Positions 8,640 to 17,728 are shown, numbered from the stretch's first letter. The stretch: DNA of 64,000 nucleotides from Ferirhizobium litorale (GCA_030028905.1 JALDYZ010000005.1:286003-350002), one strand, 5' to 3'. Notes: generated by a model not told the origin, from the sequence alone. Numbers and translations are program-made.

Positions 8640-8794
8640 GTTGACAGCTGTCAACTTGCTGCGGGTTGATCGGCGTGGCCTGCGGAGACGTTATCAGCCG
8701 GCGACCGGAAAGTTGACAGCTGTCAACCGGTTGACGGCAGCCTGACACGTCGGCCGTTTGGTGTGGGCCGCGTTGTGAGTTGACAGCTGTCAAC
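8640..8794. repeat. Cluster of three identical 16-bp palindromes, parS-like centromere
   Basis: GTTGACAGCTGTCAAC occurs exactly three times, at 8640-8655, 8712-8727 and 8779-8794, with start-to-start spacing of 72 and 67 bases. Each copy is a perfect palindrome. It fits the consensus GTTNNNNGCNNNNAAC known for the parS sites bound by RepB of repABC plasmids. The second copy runs into another palindrome, GTCAACCGGTTGAC (8722-8735). No gene is visible across it. RepB genes are not in the window, so the partition role is inferred from sequence form and clustering. Confidence 0.7.
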
Positions 8795-8936
8795 TGGGTT
8801 TGTTCGTGTCTGATCTCCACGCTTGTAACGGAGGTCGTCACCGTGCCGTGAGCCGGCTACGTTCGCGAAATTTCGTGGTTGCAGGGGTGGGGGTGCTAGC
8901 CAAGGTGGCGTCGGACGCGAACCTGTTCGCGGCGCC

Positions 8937-9908
8937 TCACGGTTCCTGGAAGGACGCTGACCCTGCGCGCAGCGAATGACTGGAAAACATCTCGCCACGG
9001 GCGCCGGCCGAAAGCTCCGGGCGTATGCCAGCCGCAAGTGCGGCCTGCTTGACCAGGCGAGCGACGTGGCGATCGTTGAGGCGCACCGATCCCGCAGACC
9101 TGCCCTTGCCGGTTACCCGGCGAAAGAGCGGGCCGTGCGCCAGTCGCGCATACTTCATCCAGCTTTCGACGGCCGCGACCGGACAGCTGGATTCCGACGC
9201 ACTGCGGGCGATCGCAATCTCGCGCTTGCCGCGCCGGGAACGCAGCGCCACCAGCATTCCATCGCTGCGAATGTCGACCCATCCGGAACCGTTCTCGGAT
9301 TCGTCCGGGCCGCAATCCAGCCCGACGATTTCGGAGCGACGCAACCCGCCGGCGAAACCGAGCAGCAGGATGGCGCGATCGCGAAGGCCGCGAAGCGTCG
9401 CCCGGTCGAGGGTTTCGAGCATGGCGACAAGTTCATCGGGGCGGAGTGCCTGCTTGCCCGGCGCGGGTCGGGATCCGAGCTTTCGCGCGGCTGTCAGCGC
9501 ATCGGCGATGCGGCCGTCGGAGCGATCGAGTATCAGTCCGCGCTGCCCGTAGTTCCACGCAAGCGCGGATAGCCTGCGCTTGAGCGTAGCGATGGAAGCC
9601 ATCTTCCGCTCGGCGCCGGCCCCTCCGGTTGCAAGGGCTGCCAGGTAGCTGCCAACGGTCTCGGGTCGGGGCGGCATGATGGCTACTCCATTGCGGCGAC
9701 ACCAGGCGGCAAAATGCTTCCAGTCGCTGGCATAGGCCCGGCGGGTATTGTCGGCAGAAGCCTGGGGTCTTTCCACGCCGCGTTGCGCCGTCTGTACGGC
9801 GACCGGGGGAGAGGAGCCTGGCCCGAGACCGGCGGCTTTACTGTTCGCATCAGAGCGAGGGGCGAGGGGGGCTGCTTCCGCGTCGCTGTCGTCCATTATT
9901 CCATCCAT
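8937..9908 (-). pseudogene. Tyrosine recombinase, truncated before the catalytic tyrosine
   Basis: About 323 residues from the ATG at 9908. It has the SAM-like core-binding part (TRRAYASDWKHFAAWCRRNG) and the catalytic part with RDRAILLLGFAGGLRRSEIVGL (first Arg) and SSHSLRAG (His-x-x-Arg). The protein stops nine residues or so after that motif, so the following His/Trp and the nucleophilic Tyr present in complete recombinases are missing. None of the downstream frames restores them. It is therefore probably inactive. It lies directly beside the parS-like cluster. Confidence 0.75.
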
Positions 9909-10259
9909 GTTCGCTTCCAATTCATCATCGCCGGACCATCGCCGTCGTCCGCTTCGGTGCAATCGTCGGTCTCGGCGACGACGTCCGATACCACTCTGTC
10001 AACAACATCTCTGTTTGCGCGGGGTGGCGAAAACCTTAACCACGGATTAAGATAGCTCGGCTAGCTTGAATCAGTTCCTGCCCGGCGCGGATCTGGTGTC
10101 GAATCTGTCGATTATCGGACACAATTCCTTTCTGACAAGAGCGGCGGAAAATCGTCAAAATAATAGTCAAAAGCGCCGTTGGCGGAGACGTCCAAAGGCG
10201 GGCCAAGTATGGCGCATGGCGGGTCGGCTCGCCCAGGCGGCGGGCTCCAGCATGCTGGT
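9909..10259. other. Intergenic stretch without recognisable gene
   Basis: 351 bases between the truncated integrase and the end of the LysR gene. I see no convincing coding frame with a ribosome binding site, and no strong terminator. Confidence 0.4.
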
Positions 10260-11159
10260 CTATTCCGTCGTGTTCCGAACCCCCGCCTGCGCCATCGCCG
10301 TGCGCAGGGCGGCGATGAACACGCGCACCTTGGGCAGTACAAGCTGGGTCGTCGGATAGACGGCCCAGATGTCGAGCGCCTCCGGGCTCGCGTCAACGAG
10401 ATCGATCCGTACCAGCCGGCCTGCCGCGACGTCCTCGGCCGCATACCAGTCCGACAGCAGGGCAAGCCCGCCGCTAGCGAGAGCGGCTGCATGGCATCCG
10501 GCGATGCTGCTGCAAAAGAGCCGGGCATTCAGCCGCACATGCCGCTCGCCATCGGCGGATCGGAACGTCCAATGGGTGGCGCTGCCGAGGGCAAGGCATT
10601 CATGGTCGGCAATGTCCGCGACCTCGCGGGGCAAGCCGCGACGCGCCACATAGTCGGGACTGGCAACAAGCGTCCGCGGATTGTCGCCGAGCTTCCGGGC
10701 GATCAGGCTGCTGTCGCGCAGGCGCGCGATACGGATTGCGAGGTCGGTTCCGGTGGCAACCAGGTCCGGCAGGTTGTCGGTCATGTCGACGGAAATGCGC
10801 AGGTCCGGGTTCTGCACGAGCAGCGACGGCACGAAGGGCATGATGAACTTCAGGCCGAAGGCGATCGGTACGGATACCCGCAGCAGACCAGCAGCGCCGC
10901 GGGTCTCGGCACGTAGCCGTGCCATCGCCGCCGCTTCGTTTTCGACGAGCGCCTGGGCATAGGGCAGGAACGTCTCGCCTTCCGGGGTCAGTGACAGCGA
11001 CCGGGTGGTCCGGTGGAGCAGTCGCACGCCGAGCGACGCCTCGAGGGCGGCGAGTCGCCGCGTCGCCACCATTGGCGCCAGCCCGAGGCGCCTTGCCGCC
11101 GCCGCCAGGCTTCCGGCCGAAATCGCGGTGGCGAAGACCAGAACGTCATCTGTGTTCAT
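10260..11159 (-). CDS. LysR family transcriptional regulator
   Basis: 299 residues, normal for the family. The N-terminal helix-turn-helix covers about residues 1-60: MNTDDVLVFATAISAGSLAA, then LGLAPMVATRRLAALEASLG and RLLHRTTRSLSLTPEG. The C-terminal co-inducer domain follows. It is divergent from the MFS gene at 11266 with a 106-base gap, the usual arrangement in which a LysR protein controls its neighbour and itself. Confidence 0.92.
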   Translation of the reverse strand: MNTDDVLVFATAISAGSLAAAARRLGLAPMVATRRLAALEASLGVRLLHRTTRSLSLTPEGETFLPYAQALVENEAAAMARLRAETRGAAGLLRVSVPIAFGLKFIMPFVPSLLVQNPDLRISVDMTDNLPDLVATGTDLAIRIARLRDSSLIARKLGDNPRTLVASPDYVARRGLPREVADIADHECLALGSATHWTFRSADGERHVRLNARLFCSSIAGCHAAALASGGLALLSDWYAAEDVAAGRLVRIDLVDASPEALDIWAVYPTTQLVLPKVRVFIAALRTAMAQAGVRNTTE

Positions 11160-11189
11160 TATATCGCTAACTGTTACTCAGGCGGAACA

Positions 11190-11202
11190 TAGTTAACAAC
11201 TA
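11190..11202. promoter_or_regulatory. Putative LysR box in the divergent promoter region
   Basis: TAGTT-AAC-AACTA is a perfect 13-base dyad of the T-N11-A form, placed in the 106-base gap between the divergent LysR and MFS genes. The site is inferred from its form and position. Confidence 0.5.
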
Positions 11203-11265
11203 ATACAAATATCGATTGACCGCTAGTTACGTTGCATCAGCATTCACGCCAGAAAGGCGACAATC

Positions 11266-12474
11266 ATGGATGTAACGCAATCTCATCGGCCGGCCACCGT
11301 GCATGGTCTCGGCAGGCCTGCGCTGCTGGCCATGGCTGCGGCGAGCGGCATCGCCGTTGCCAACATCTACTACAACCAGCCGATGCTCGGGATCATCGAG
11401 CACGAGTTCCGCCACCCCGCCGTCATCGGCCTCGTCCCGACAGCGACACAGCTCGGCTATGCGCTCGGACTCTTTTTCCTGCTGCCGCTCGGCGACATCG
11501 TCCATCGGCGAAAGCTGATCGTCGGCCAGTTCGTCATCCTTGCGGTGGCCCTGGCGCTGGCGGCCGTCGCACCCGGCGCATGGTCCCTCGTCGGCGCATC
11601 GCTGATGGTCGGCGCCAGCGCCACCGTCGCGCAGCAGATCGTCCCGTTCGCGGCGTCTCTGGCGCCGCCGGAAAAGCGTGGATCGACGATCGGAACGGTG
11701 ATGGCCGGCGTCCTGTCCGGGATCCTCTTCAGCCGGACCCTGTCCGGTTTCGTCGGCGAACATGCCGGCTGGCGCGAGATGTTCTGGATCGGCGTTCCGC
11801 TCGCACTCGGGGCTGCAATCCTGGCCGCCTTCCTTCTGCCGGATCATCGGCCAGCGTCGAGGATGCGCTACCACACGGCGATAGGCTCGCTTGCCCACCT
11901 GTGGCGGCGCGAGCGGTCGCTGCGCACGGCTGCCCTGATGCACGCCGCGCTGTTCGCCTCCTTTACGGCATTCTGGACGATCCTCGCCCTCTATCTGCAG
12001 ACACCGCACTTTGGCCTCGGAGCGGACATTGCCGGCCTCTTCGGCATCATCGGTGCGGTCGGCATCTTCGCCGCACCGCTTGCCGGCAGGATCGCCGACC
12101 GGCGGGGGCCGGATTTCGTCATCTGGCTCGGTGCGCTGCTGACGCTTGCCGCCTGGGCTGTCTTTGCCCTGTGGAGCTCGCTTGCCGCCCTGGTTATCGG
12201 CGTGATCCTCCTCGATTTCGGTATCCAGAGCGCGCTCGTCTCCAACCAGCACATCGTCTATGCGCTCGACCCGGATGCGCGAAGCCGGCTCAATACCGTC
12301 TTCATGACGGCGATGTTTCTCGGCGGCGCCGGCGGGGCAGCGCTGGCGACGGCCGCCTGGAGCCATGCCGGCTGGCTGGGCGTCAGCGGGCTAGGAGCGC
12401 TCCTGGCGATGATAGCCCTGGCGGTCCGTCTCTTCGATCATCGCGTCAGGTCGGCCGCCTCCGCTGCTCGCTGA
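11266..12474 (+). CDS. MFS transporter
   Basis: 402 residues with about twelve membrane spans. IYYNQPMLGIIEHEF near the N-terminus and LGYALGLFFLLPLGDIVHRR, the A-type loop between spans 2 and 3, are typical of the YgaY/sugar-efflux-like drug:H+ antiporter branch. ADIAGLFGIIGAVGIFAAPL lies in the second half. It is divergent from a LysR gene, which probably regulates it. The substrate is unknown; efflux of a small organic compound is most likely. Confidence 0.88.
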   Translation: MDVTQSHRPATVHGLGRPALLAMAAASGIAVANIYYNQPMLGIIEHEFRHPAVIGLVPTATQLGYALGLFFLLPLGDIVHRRKLIVGQFVILAVALALAAVAPGAWSLVGASLMVGASATVAQQIVPFAASLAPPEKRGSTIGTVMAGVLSGILFSRTLSGFVGEHAGWREMFWIGVPLALGAAILAAFLLPDHRPASRMRYHTAIGSLAHLWRRERSLRTAALMHAALFASFTAFWTILALYLQTPHFGLGADIAGLFGIIGAVGIFAAPLAGRIADRRGPDFVIWLGALLTLAAWAVFALWSSLAALVIGVILLDFGIQSALVSNQHIVYALDPDARSRLNTVFMTAMFLGGAGGAALATAAWSHAGWLGVSGLGALLAMIALAVRLFDHRVRSAASAAR

Positions 12475-12710
12475 GGAGAGACCGACCGATACTTATGGAT
12501 GGTGATGTCATGTCTGGATGGCGCCCGCTTGGCAATGTGATCTTGGATGATGATTGAGCTTTGCGGGTCGGGTGCAGTCATGTCTCCGAATTGCAGCTGG
12601 CAACAGACTTGGAAGATGTGACCAACGCAGCCGCCGCATAGCTGCCTTGCACAATAAATGTTTTCCAGACGGTCAAAAAACAGGCATAACTGCTCGCAGC
12701 TGATGCACAT
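12438..12710 (-). CDS. Small cysteine-rich hypothetical protein
   Basis: 90 residues, starting at the ATG at 12710 after a strong GGGAGGAG ribosome binding site. The first 38 residues hold eight cysteines (MCISCEQLC, CARQLCGGCVG, QVCCQL), followed by a soluble tail. The 3' end overlaps the MFS gene tail by 37 bases in the opposite direction. I do not recognise a family. The cysteine spacing suggests metal binding or a membrane-associated thiol protein, but this is guesswork. Confidence 0.45.
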   Translation of the reverse strand: MCISCEQLCLFFDRLENIYCARQLCGGCVGHIFQVCCQLQFGDMTAPDPQSSIIIQDHIAKRAPSRHDITIHKYRSVSPQRAAEAADLTR

Positions 12711-12778
12711 GACGGTCTCCTCCCAGTTCCGTCGCAGCAGCTGTTCCCCTCTGGAGGTTTAGAATCTCCACACTTCAT

Positions 12779-12809
12779 GGGCCGCGGTTTACTCCGTCGG
12801 CCCTTTTTT
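12779..12809 (+). terminator. Rho-independent terminator
   Basis: GGGCCG pairs with CGGCCC (12798-12803) and is followed directly by six T. It would end plus-strand transcription entering from the MFS side. Confidence 0.6.
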
Positions 12810-13037
12810 CTGTTCGGTCTCGGGCAGAGAGGCGTCAAAAAAGCCACGCTCAAACTTGGTTCGATACCGCCTTCAAACTTCCGTTTGGAGATCGCTGCGT
12901 GTGGCAACCTGGATGGCACACTTCATCGCCTGAAATCTGCCACCCCCGATATTACCTGACGATCACTTCCCGTTTTGATGATGTCTAGGTCTCGGCGCTT
13001 GGCCCATGGCTTTCGACGTTGTCCGGGATCAGAAAAA

Positions 13038-13070
13038 GGGCGCTCCCCTCTCGGGTTGAGCGCCCTTTTT
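13038..13070 (+). terminator. Rho-independent terminator, probably bidirectional
   Basis: The stem GGGCGCTC (13038-13045) and GAGCGCCC (13058-13065) is followed by five T and preceded by five A, so it can work in both directions. Confidence 0.7.
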
Positions 13071-13375
13071 CGTTTCAGGTCCCAGCACGCTTCTGCATGC
13101 CCCTCGAAGGAAACATGAAACCAGGAAAAGAAGGAGGGAGAAAACCATCGCCGACCGGTCCTTCTGGCGACGCATGCGCTCAACCGTCGTCTGCGCGATC
13201 CCGGCCACTCGTCCTTCGCAGGGCTGTGAGTCCCGCTTGTCCTTCGTAGCAGGGATGCTCGACCGCGGTTGCGCCAGTCCGGCCGCTCGGCGGTCCTGGA
13301 GGTGTCTTCGACAAGAAATGAAGACGGGAAGGGTCGGCAAGGCGCCGTCCCGCAGACCTCGAAAGGACAGATCCC

Positions 13376-14163
13376 ATGCAGATCATGAAGGTTGACCCGC
13401 GCGCTTTGAAAGAAAATCCCGACCGCATGCGCCAGTCGAAGTCGTCGCCGCAGGCCGATGCGCTGATGCTTGCGACGATCAAGGCCGTCGGTATCGTCCA
13501 GCCGCCGGTGGTCGCACCGGAAGCCGATGGTGGCAATGGCTACATCATCGACGCTGGTCATCGCCGTGTCCGCCATCGCCGCCGGTCTCGACGAAATCGA
13601 GATCCTCGTGGTCGATGCGGCCAACGACAATGGCGCAATGCGCTCGATGGTCGAGAACAGCGTCCGTGAGGCGCTTAACCCCGTTGACCAATGGCGCGGG
13701 ATCGAACGCCTCGTCGCTCTGGGTTGGGCCGAAGAGGCGAACGCGGTGGCACTCGCCCTGCCCGTCCGCCAGATCCGCAAGCTACGCCTACTCGCCAACG
13801 TATTGCCGGCCATGCTCGAGCAGATGGCGTTGGGCGACATGCCGTCCGAGCAGCAATTGCGGGTGATCGCGGCCGCCGGTCAGGTGGAGCAGAAGGAAGT
13901 CTGGAAGGCACACAAACCGAAGAAAGGCGACACCGCGGCCTGGTGGCAAACCGGCTGATGAACTGCTCGAATGGATACGGGCAGGCGCTGCCACGGATGC
14001 CACCGGCGCCGGCTTGCGAGACGACGGCGGTCAGGCCGACGACGCCGTTGAAGAGCATGAGGGGCAGATCGATGAGGATGTCGACCAGGGCGATCCGCAG
14101 GACACCGACGTCGCAGCCGACGACGAGCACAACCAGGACTTCGATCAGAGGGCAGCAGCATGA
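13376..14163 (+). pseudogene. ParB/RepB-like nuclease-domain protein, frameshifted and internally deleted
   Basis: The ParB N-terminal domain begins at 13376 (MQIMKVDPRALKENPDRMRQ) and reaches IIDAGHRRV near base 13570. The rest continues in another frame as AIAAGLDEIEILVVDAANDN and MVENSVREALNPVDQWRGIE up to KGDTAAWW near 13950. An acidic tail (DELLEWIRAG to DQRAAA) then follows in a third frame and ends at 14163, overlapping the next gene by ATGA. Full-length plasmid proteins of this type are, as I recall, over 600 residues, so the middle has been lost. This family is a stand-alone plasmid accessory gene, distinct from RepB. Confidence 0.75.
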
Positions 14164-15053
14164 CCGCCGCCCTCCAGTCTGACATGGCAACACCCACCCC
14201 CGATCTTTCGGGGGTGGAGTTTGCCACTAGCGCGGACGGCTTGCCCGTCGCCCGCATCGGTGACCTGGTCCTTGCCATGGTCACATCACCCAGCGGCTTT
14301 GCGTTTCTAGCGAGCGCGGTTACTGTCCGTCGGCCACTTGCAGATCTGATCCGCGCCGATTTCATAGGGCACGACGGCCGGGTTGCTGACGAAGCTGAAT
14401 TTCGAGCTCGTGTCGCCGAGACCGCGGGGCATAAACGCGATCTGGCCAAGCTGGATCGCGTGCAGACGCGCATGTCGGCAAGCACCCCCTGGGGTGGATC
14501 GCAGCTAGCGGGAATCTACGCCGAGGGAATCGTCGCCCACGTGACGGCTGGGTATGGCGGCTTTCATCTCTCGGCCGACCGCAATGCCAGGGTTCATCCC
14601 TTGCTGCGGAAGGACACGCCATGGTACGAGGAAGATTGTGAATGGGCGATCGTGGCGATCAGCTTTCCGGACCTGTTCACCAGGTATGAACGTTCCTTGG
14701 CTGAAAAAACCTTCCGCAATACCTGGCCAGAGGCCTGGGAGGCAATCCGTGGCTGCTTGCTGGCCGAAGGTCAGAGCTGGGACAAGGTTCGCCGGGCGTT
14801 CGATACGCGTCATGCGGCAGACTTCGTCGTCACGTCTGCGATTCTCTCGCACCAACATGCTGGCATGACTGAGGTCGTAGCAAAGATTGGCGGGGGCCGT
14901 ATCCGCGATGGCGAAGAGCGTCGTTTCCTGGTGCCGAGCGACGAATATGCCGGACGCGGTCGGTTCGGCTTCGTCATCGATCAAACGTGTCACGCGGCAT
15001 ATGACGGACCGTCCTCCTTCATCGGCTGGCAGAACCGGGGGGATGGTTCATGA
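14160..15053 (+). CDS. DUF7007 domain protein
   Basis: 297 residues. The ATG at 14160 overlaps the stop of the preceding ParB-like remnant, so the two were translationally coupled. TPWGGSQLAGIYAEGIVAHVTAGYGGFHLS and the nearby RKDTPWYEEDCEWAIVAISF are the conserved core of the DUF7007 proteins on rhizobial plasmids. Its function is unknown. A short hairpin with CCCCCGA and TCGGGGG lies inside codons 13-19. It is the first apparently intact gene of the accessory block that also holds ArdC and DUF736. Confidence 0.75.
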   Translation: MTAALQSDMATPTPDLSGVEFATSADGLPVARIGDLVLAMVTSPSGFAFLASAVTVRRPLADLIRADFIGHDGRVADEAEFRARVAETAGHKRDLAKLDRVQTRMSASTPWGGSQLAGIYAEGIVAHVTAGYGGFHLSADRNARVHPLLRKDTPWYEEDCEWAIVAISFPDLFTRYERSLAEKTFRNTWPEAWEAIRGCLLAEGQSWDKVRRAFDTRHAADFVVTSAILSHQHAGMTEVVAKIGGGRIRDGEERRFLVPSDEYAGRGRFGFVIDQTCHAAYDGPSSFIGWQNRGDGS

Positions 15054-15361
15054 TCGATGTCCGCCTCTTGGGGCCGTTGATAAAAGCAATCCGCGCCCGG
15101 CGCGAGACGCAGCGGCATCTCGATTGTCTGACTCGTCAGATTGCGGCGCCCGCCGGGAGACAGGCGACAACCGTAAAGGTCCGGAGCCGCGCGCGGCGCC
15201 GATCTGGTCCCCGTCGCTATCATCAGGAACTCGTCGACCGGCTCAGCTTCGAACGGTGGAGCGAACTCGACACCATCGCCTGCAGGCTGGCGATGCAAGA
15301 GCAGGTCATCGGCGAACTCCAGCATCGCGATTGCGAGCCAATCCGTCATCCGGTGACATAG
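15050..15361 (+). CDS. Hypothetical protein
   Basis: 103 residues, overlapping the DUF7007 stop by ATGA and so probably in the same operon. It is very basic (Arg-rich, e.g. KVRSRARRRSGPRRYHQ) with a helical C-terminal part (LDTIACRLAMQEQVIGELQ). I recognise no family. A nucleic-acid-associated role would fit the charge, but nothing more can be said. Confidence 0.5.
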   Translation: MIDVRLLGPLIKAIRARRETQRHLDCLTRQIAAPAGRQATTVKVRSRARRRSGPRRYHQELVDRLSFERWSELDTIACRLAMQEQVIGELQHRDCEPIRHPVT

Positions 15362-15745
15362 GCGGACCCGAAACGAAGCCGCTGGTTTTGGTTTTGCCCG
15401 GCATTAATGATGTCGCAATGGAGGGCTTGGCCATGTGCCCTTCCGTTGGTTCCGGTTGATATTGGACCCGTGCCGGACTGCCCTTCATGTTCGCTGCGGT
15501 CTGAACCGGCGTCCGATCGTTTCAAGGCCGCTTGCGCGCCGCGGGGCGGCCGATCCAGCCTCTCTGCGCGAGGGCAGGCTAGCGGTCTGCTCAGGTCAAG
15601 ACCTGCTGGCCCGCAAACCTGCCCTGCTGGTTCAGCCGGATCGGACCTGTGAAGCCGCCCGTCCCTTGCCGGTTCTTAGTCGTCCGCATCGAAGGGCAGA
15701 CCGGCACGGGCCGGAACCGCCTCCGTAGCCAAGGAAGGAACAGAC
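15362..15745. other. Intergenic stretch before the 15746 gene
   Basis: 384 bases without a supportable gene. Near its end, at 15700-15713, CCGGC and GCCGG can pair around ACGG, about 33 bases before the next start codon. Confidence 0.4.
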
Positions 15746-16333
15746 ATGGCCAAGCCCACTACCCCCAACCGCTCCAACGCCCGGTCGGCGCAATCTCGCC
15801 GCGGAACCACCCTCGAAATGGTCCGCCTCTCCTGCCCCGACGCTATGCAGGCACTTAAAGTCGCCGAGAGCTTCGGCACAGCCGTCGTCGACAGCGATGG
15901 CATCCGCAGCCTGCATGAGCGGCTGATCATCGAGACCGCCGAGAGTCTGTCCGAAGGGCTCGGCGAGAAGGCCATGCAGATCCACCTGCAGCGGATCGTC
16001 GGGGCCTTCGTCGGATCGGCGCATGGCGCCGGCCAGTTTTACTCCCGTGCCGTCACCGAGGCGCGCGACGCGACCGCCAAGGCATCCAATGATGCCCGCG
16101 ACGAGGACCTCGACGGCCCGGTCGGTTATAACAGCACCGCCCAGCGCAAGCGCGAATTTGCCGCCGACATGGGTGTCCAGTCCCACGCGCTGCGCATGGC
16201 AGCCGAGGGTGCCGTCGCCGCCTACGAACAGGTCATCGGCGAGACCTGGAAGCCCTTCGATCGCCCCGTCGAAAATCCAGGCAGCACGCTCGATCGCAAG
16301 GCAGCTGAAGTACAGATGGCGGCCTTCGGGTGA
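15746..16333 (+). CDS. Conserved plasmid hypothetical protein
   Basis: 195 residues after an AAGGAAGGAA ribosome binding site. The protein is mostly helical and soluble, with alternating polar runs (MVRLSCPDAMQALKVAESFG, AHGAGQFYSRAVTEARDATA). I know no domain for it. It precedes ArdC on the same strand, and a terminator follows directly, so it forms its own unit. Confidence 0.6.
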   Translation: MAKPTTPNRSNARSAQSRRGTTLEMVRLSCPDAMQALKVAESFGTAVVDSDGIRSLHERLIIETAESLSEGLGEKAMQIHLQRIVGAFVGSAHGAGQFYSRAVTEARDATAKASNDARDEDLDGPVGYNSTAQRKREFAADMGVQSHALRMAAEGAVAAYEQVIGETWKPFDRPVENPGSTLDRKAAEVQMAAFG

Positions 16334-16340
16334 TCGCATT

Positions 16341-16368
16341 GGCGGGGTTTCCAACCCCGCCTTCTTCT
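16341..16368 (+). terminator. Rho-independent terminator after the 15746 gene
   Basis: A perfect 9-bp stem (GGCGGGGTT and AACCCCGCC) with loop TCC, followed by a T-rich tail (TTCTTCTCTT), eight bases after the stop codon. Confidence 0.65.
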
Positions 16369-16570
16369 CTTCCCTACCACGGCCGGCGCCTGCGACCGCC
16401 GGCCTTTTTCTTGTCGAAAGGAATTGGTGGCGCGCCAATCGCGGCCCGTCCCGTTCAGTGGTCCTGCAGGAGCCGGGTACCTATGCAACGGCTTTGCCGT
16501 CCTCCACGCTGTTGCGGCCGTTCCCGGTGCATCGCCACCCGATCGGCCCCTGAATTCGGACCTCCGTGAC

Positions 16571-16591
16571 GGACCGCGATAGGCGCGGTCC
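16571..16591. promoter_or_regulatory. Leader hairpin before the ardC gene
   Basis: GGACCGCG and CGCGGTCC form a perfect 8-bp stem around loop ATAGG, 20 bases before the ArdC start. A closely similar hairpin (same loop position, stem GGCCGCG/CGCGGCC) lies before the DUF736 gene at 18176. The shared form suggests a common control element, possibly a promoter that folds in single-stranded DNA. Confidence 0.5.
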
Positions 16592-16611
16592 TGGAAGCGG
16601 AGATAGAAATA

Positions 16612-17535
16612 ATGAGCAAGAAACCGGAGACGAATCGTACCGACATCTACACGCGGATCACCGAGCGGATCGTCGAGGATCTCGAACGGGGCGTGCGCCC
16701 CTGGATGAAACCATGGAGCGCCAGCAATACCGATGGCCGAATTACCCGGCCCTTACGCATTAACGGCTTGCCCTATTCCGGCATGAATGTGCTGCTCCTC
16801 TGGTCGGAAGGCATGGCGCGGGGCTTTGCTTCGCCCATGTGGATGACCTACAAACAGGCGCTCGAACTGGGTGGCGCTGTCCGGAAAGGCGAAACCGGCT
16901 CGACAGTGGTCTTCGCCAGCCGGTTTACCAAGTCCGAGGCGGATGGAAACGGCAAGGAGATCGATCGGGAGATCCCGTTCCTGAAAGCTTACACCGTCTT
17001 CAACGTCGAACAAGTCGAGGGGTTGCCCGACAACTATTATGCCCCGCCTGCCAAGGTCCTCGATCCTATCGAGCGGATCGAGTGCGCAGATCGCTTCTTT
17101 CGCAATACCGGCGCTGTTATCCGACACGGCGGCAACCAGGCCTATTACTCGCCGGTCATGGACTATATCCAGATGCCGCCGTTCGAAGCGTTTCGCGATG
17201 CTGCCGGATACGCTGCAGTCCTCAGCCATGAGGCCACGCACTGGACTGCACCGTCACATCGCGTCGGGCGCGACCTTTCGCGCTACGCAAAGGATCGTAC
17301 GGAGCGCGCTCGAGAGGAACTCATCGCTGAACTCGGCAGCTGCTTTCTGTGCGCCGATCTTGGGATCGCACCAGAGCTGGAGCCGCGACCGGATCACGCT
17401 TCATATCTGCAGTCGTGGCTATCGGTGCTCGCCGGCGACAAGCGGGCGATCTTTCAGGCAGCCGCCCATGCGCAGCGCGCCGTCACTTTCCTGCATTCGT
17501 TGCAGCCGGAAACGGAAGTGAAGGCTGCGGCTTGA
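16612..17535 (+). CDS. ardC: ArdC-like antirestriction protein with zincin domain
   Basis: 307 residues. The N-terminal ArdC ssDNA-binding domain covers about residues 8-130 (DIYTRITERIVEDLERGVRP, LPYSGMNVLLLWSEGMARGF, YKQALELGGAVRKGETGSTV). The C-terminal zincin-like domain has the zinc motif SHEATHWTAP near residue 205 and a downstream REELIAELGSCFL Glu. ArdC of plasmid pSa binds ssDNA and protects incoming DNA from restriction. It is oriented so that the strand predicted to be transferred from oriT (26474) is its template. Confidence 0.9.
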   Translation: MSKKPETNRTDIYTRITERIVEDLERGVRPWMKPWSASNTDGRITRPLRINGLPYSGMNVLLLWSEGMARGFASPMWMTYKQALELGGAVRKGETGSTVVFASRFTKSEADGNGKEIDREIPFLKAYTVFNVEQVEGLPDNYYAPPAKVLDPIERIECADRFFRNTGAVIRHGGNQAYYSPVMDYIQMPPFEAFRDAAGYAAVLSHEATHWTAPSHRVGRDLSRYAKDRTERAREELIAELGSCFLCADLGIAPELEPRPDHASYLQSWLSVLAGDKRAIFQAAAHAQRAVTFLHSLQPETEVKAAA

Positions 17536-17545
17536 CCTCCAGCAC

Positions 17546-17728
17546 TCAGGAGCGGTCGTCACCACTCGTGGCGGCCGCATCATCCGTGTCTCGCTGATCC
17601 TTGAGACCTTGTGCGATGTCAGCGTCCAGCCTTCCCCAGATCGACGGTTTCTCGGCATCGGGTTTGGGTTTGCGGGATGGTTTGCGTTCGACGATGAATG
17701 CGATGAATGGCTTTGTCTGCTGACGCAT
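17546..17728 (-). CDS. Small hypothetical protein
   Basis: 60 residues from the ATG at 17728, with AGGAGG six bases upstream. It is charged and Lys/Arg-rich (RKPSRKPKPDAEKPSIWGRL), then acidic at the end. It is convergent with ardC, with only ten bases between the stops. The upstream small gene overlaps its start. The family is unknown. Confidence 0.5.
   Translation of the reverse strand: MRQQTKPFIAFIVERKPSRKPKPDAEKPSIWGRLDADIAQGLKDQRDTDDAAATSGDDRS

Larger units (their letters stand above)
12711..13375. other. Gene-poor stretch with two terminators
   Basis: 665 bases between the Cys-rich ORF and the ParB-like pseudogene. It holds two terminator hairpins (12779 and 13038) and otherwise no coding frame I can support. 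Confidence 0.4.

Noticed and set aside
8640..8794. The palindromes as operators of the DUF1275 gene
   Set aside because: Three perfect copies over 155 bases starting 143 bases from the gene start, matching the parS consensus, fit a partition site better than a single-gene operator.
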